Below the pieces are notes generated by a model that saw only the letters and a list, made by a program, of their open reading frames with translations, was not told the origin of the DNA and searched no databases. From positions 1-7,015 of the forward strand of contig JADGRM010000117.1 in assembly GCA_017880945.1 (NCBI GenBank): a stretch of 7,015 nucleotides of DNA, read 5' to 3'. Every line of letters begins with the position of its first letter. Position 1 is the first letter of the stretch. Origin of the DNA: Gallionella sp. Its GTDB lineage: Bacteria; Pseudomonadota; Gammaproteobacteria; Burkholderiales; Gallionellaceae. Position numbers and translations under genes: made by a program. Shown here in pieces: positions 5,634 to 7,015 of the stretch.

Positions 5634-6155
5634 ATGCTGTATCGCCTGAACGATCGCTTTCCCGAACTCCGCGGCGAGCGGCATTTCATCGCCGGCAGTG
5701 CCTCGGTAATCGGCTCAGTCATTCTGGAAAACAATGTCAGCATATGGTTCAACGCCGTGCTGCGCGGCGACAACGAATCCATCCACATCGGCACGAACAG
5801 CAACATCCAGGATGGTGCGGTGCTGCACACCGACGTTGGCATACCACTGACTGTCGCAGCAAATGTCTCAATCGGGCATCAGGCCATGTTGCATGGCTGC
5901 ACGATAGGCGAAGGAAGCCTGATCGGCATCAAGGCAACGATACTCAACCACAGCGTCATTGGCAGAAACTGTCTGATCGGCTCGAATACGCTGATCACCG
6001 AAGGAAAGGTGATCCCAGATAACTCGCTGGTGGTCGGTTCGCCGGGAAAAGTGGTGCGCACATTGACGGAAGCGGAAATTGCCGCGCTGCACGCCAACGC
6101 CGAGCACTACGTGGAACTTATGGCGCGCTATGCCGACGGACTGCATCCCATATAA
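5634..6155 (+). CDS. Gamma-class carbonic anhydrase-like hexapeptide-repeat protein
   Basis: 173 aa, ATG 2 nt after the preceding stop. The sequence is a left-handed beta-helix of hexapeptide repeats, such as ASVIGSVILENNVSIWFNAV (23-42), and its closest relatives are the YrdA/PaaY/CaiE group. Conserved active-site residues are visible: RGD (44-46), QDGAVLHTD (59-67), and IGHQAMLHGC (80-89). The three histidines at 65, 82 and 87 match the metal ligands of gamma-carbonic anhydrases. The C-terminal SLVVGSPGKVVRTLTEAEI (131-149) is typical and leads to an ending helix. Members hydrate CO2 in some cases and are inactive or of unknown activity in others, so catalysis is plausible but unproven. It probably shares a transcript with the GlcG-like gene. 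Confidence 0.92.
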   Translation: MLYRLNDRFPELRGERHFIAGSASVIGSVILENNVSIWFNAVLRGDNESIHIGTNSNIQDGAVLHTDVGIPLTVAANVSIGHQAMLHGCTIGEGSLIGIKATILNHSVIGRNCLIGSNTLITEGKVIPDNSLVVGSPGKVVRTLTEAEIAALHANAEHYVELMARYADGLHPI

Positions 6156-6326
6156 CCCTTAAGTGCATAACGTTATTGCCCACAAGGGCATATCACCATA
6201 ACTAACAAATGCACGACGCCTATTCAAAATAGGAAGTATCCTTACAAACTGTAGTTGCTTCTGGATGCTCTAACATGCATTTTGGATGTCAGGGCGGTTG
6301 GCTGATTTATCTTTAAGGGAGGTATC
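6156..6326. other. Intergenic leader before hppA with small hairpins
   Basis: 171 bp. A perfect palindrome ATAACGTTAT is at 6167-6176. It is followed by the hairpin TGCCC-ACAA-GGGCA (6177-6190), which lies 22 nt after the carbonic anhydrase stop but lacks a T-run, so it is at best a weak terminator. A second hairpin, CCTATT-CAA-AATAGG, is at 6219-6233. No clear sigma-70 promoter was found; TTGCTT (6255-6260) has only a poor -10 partner at CATTTT (6278-6283). Confidence 0.5.
6315..6323 (+). promoter_or_regulatory. Strong Shine-Dalgarno sequence for hppA
   Basis: AAGGGAGGT lies 3 nt before the ATG at 6327. It is a near-perfect anti-16S match with a short spacer and fixes the start codon. Confidence 0.8.
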
Positions 6327-7015
6327 ATGTCAGGTGGTCTTGGATTTGCGTTGTTATGCGCCATTGTTGCAATCTTTTACGGCATATTTTCCATCAAATG
6401 GATTCTGGGTAAACCAACCGGCAACGAAAAAATGCGCGGAATTGCCGCCGCAATACAGGAAGGCGCTTCCGCCTACCTGAACCGGCAATACACCACGATC
6501 GGCATAGTCGGTGCAATCTTGTTTGTCGTCATTCTTGTCGCGCTGAAATGGCCAACCGCCGTCGGCTTCGCCATCGGCGCGATCCTGTCGGGATTGACCG
6601 GCTACATCGGCATGAACGTATCGGTGCGCGCCAATGTGCGCACTGCTGAAGCGGCCAAAGAAAGCCTGAATGCGGCTCTGAACATATCCTTCAAAGGTGG
6701 CGCGATCACCGGCATGCTGGTCGTGGGCCTGGGTCTGCTCGGCGTGGCGGGCTATTACGCTTTCCTCACACTGATGTTGGGCGCCAGTACCGAAGATGCT
6801 ACTCATGCCCTGGTGGGCCTGGCCTTCGGCGGCTCGCTGATTTCCATATTCGCCCGTCTCGGCGGCGGCATTTTCACCAAAGGCGCTGACGTTGGTGCCG
6901 ACCTGGTGGGCAAGGTCGAAGCCGGCATCCCCGAGGACGACCCGCGCAACCCAGCGGTAATCGCCGACAACGTCGGTGACAACGTTGGCGATTGTGCCGG
7001 CATGGCGGCCGACTT
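6327..7015 (+). CDS. hppA: Membrane-bound ion-translocating pyrophosphatase, N-terminal part (truncated by window edge)
   Basis: The first 229 codons are present and the frame is open at the right edge; the family is usually about 650-800 aa, so most of the protein lies outside. HppA hydrolyses pyrophosphate in the cytoplasm and pumps H+ or Na+ across the inner membrane. Hydrophobic segments are at about residues 3-27, 57-73, 78-96, 124-150 and 160-176. The catalytic signatures then appear: GGGIFTKGADVGADLVGKVE (179-198), GIPEDDPRNPAVIADN (200-215) and VGDNVGDCAGMAAD (216-229), which supply the acidic residues that bind Mg-pyrophosphate. The positions that set K+ dependence and ion specificity are beyond the edge, so pump type cannot be stated. 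The preceding gap and its strong ribosome binding site suggest it may have its own promoter. Confidence 0.96.
   Translation, partial: MSGGLGFALLCAIVAIFYGIFSIKWILGKPTGNEKMRGIAAAIQEGASAYLNRQYTTIGIVGAILFVVILVALKWPTAVGFAIGAILSGLTGYIGMNVSVRANVRTAEAAKESLNAALNISFKGGAITGMLVVGLGLLGVAGYYAFLTLMLGASTEDATHALVGLAFGGSLISIFARLGGGIFTKGADVGADLVGKVEAGIPEDDPRNPAVIADNVGDNVGDCAGMAAD

Noticed and set aside
6177..6190. Rho-independent terminator after the carbonic anhydrase gene
   Set aside because: The hairpin has only 5 bp and is followed by TATCACC rather than a T-run.

Overview
The window looks like ordinary chromosomal DNA of a Gram-negative betaproteobacterium. Lipid A and Kdo genes (lpxK, kdsB) imply an LPS outer membrane. 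The order exbB-exbD-lpxK-Trm112-kdsB-adk followed by a membrane pyrophosphatase suggests the Nitrosomonadales/Gallionella-like group. That placement is inferred from remembered gene order and protein character, not from a search. No phage, IS element, CRISPR array, tRNA or rRNA gene was seen.

Layout. (1) 1-893, minus strand: the N-terminal 297 codons of xseA (exonuclease VII large subunit), running off the left edge. (2) 894-1239: an AT-rich divergent intergenic region with a cluster of DnaA-box-like 9-mers. (3) 1240-2275, plus strand: exbB and exbD, proton-channel subunits of a TonB-type energy-transduction system, 4 nt apart. (4) 2276-2620: a gene-free stretch with a 48-bp tandem repeat whose hairpin is kept by compensatory changes, followed by more inverted repeats. 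(5) 2621-5221: lpxK, a Trm112-family small protein, kdsB and adk, tightly packed with overlapping ends. kdsB has no stop codon before adk, so the two form one 480-codon reading frame, with a strong internal ribosome binding site at the adk start. (6) 5224-6155: a GlcG/HbpS-like protein and a gamma-class carbonic anhydrase-like hexapeptide protein, almost abutting. (7) 6156-6326: an intergenic leader with two small hairpins. (8) 6327-7015: the first 229 codons of hppA (ion-pumping membrane pyrophosphatase), running off the right edge.

How the genes fit together. ExbB/ExbD use the proton gradient for outer-membrane uptake. LpxK phosphorylates the lipid A precursor and KdsB activates Kdo for attachment to lipid A, so lpxK-kdsB is an LPS core module. 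Adk recycles AMP. HppA hydrolyses pyrophosphate, a by-product of the KdsB reaction and many other biosynthetic reactions, to pump ions. The genes between 2621 and 6155 probably form one transcription unit, judged by overlaps and very short gaps. The points most worth a second look are the stop-less kdsB-adk junction, the covarying 48-bp repeat, and the DnaA-box cluster.
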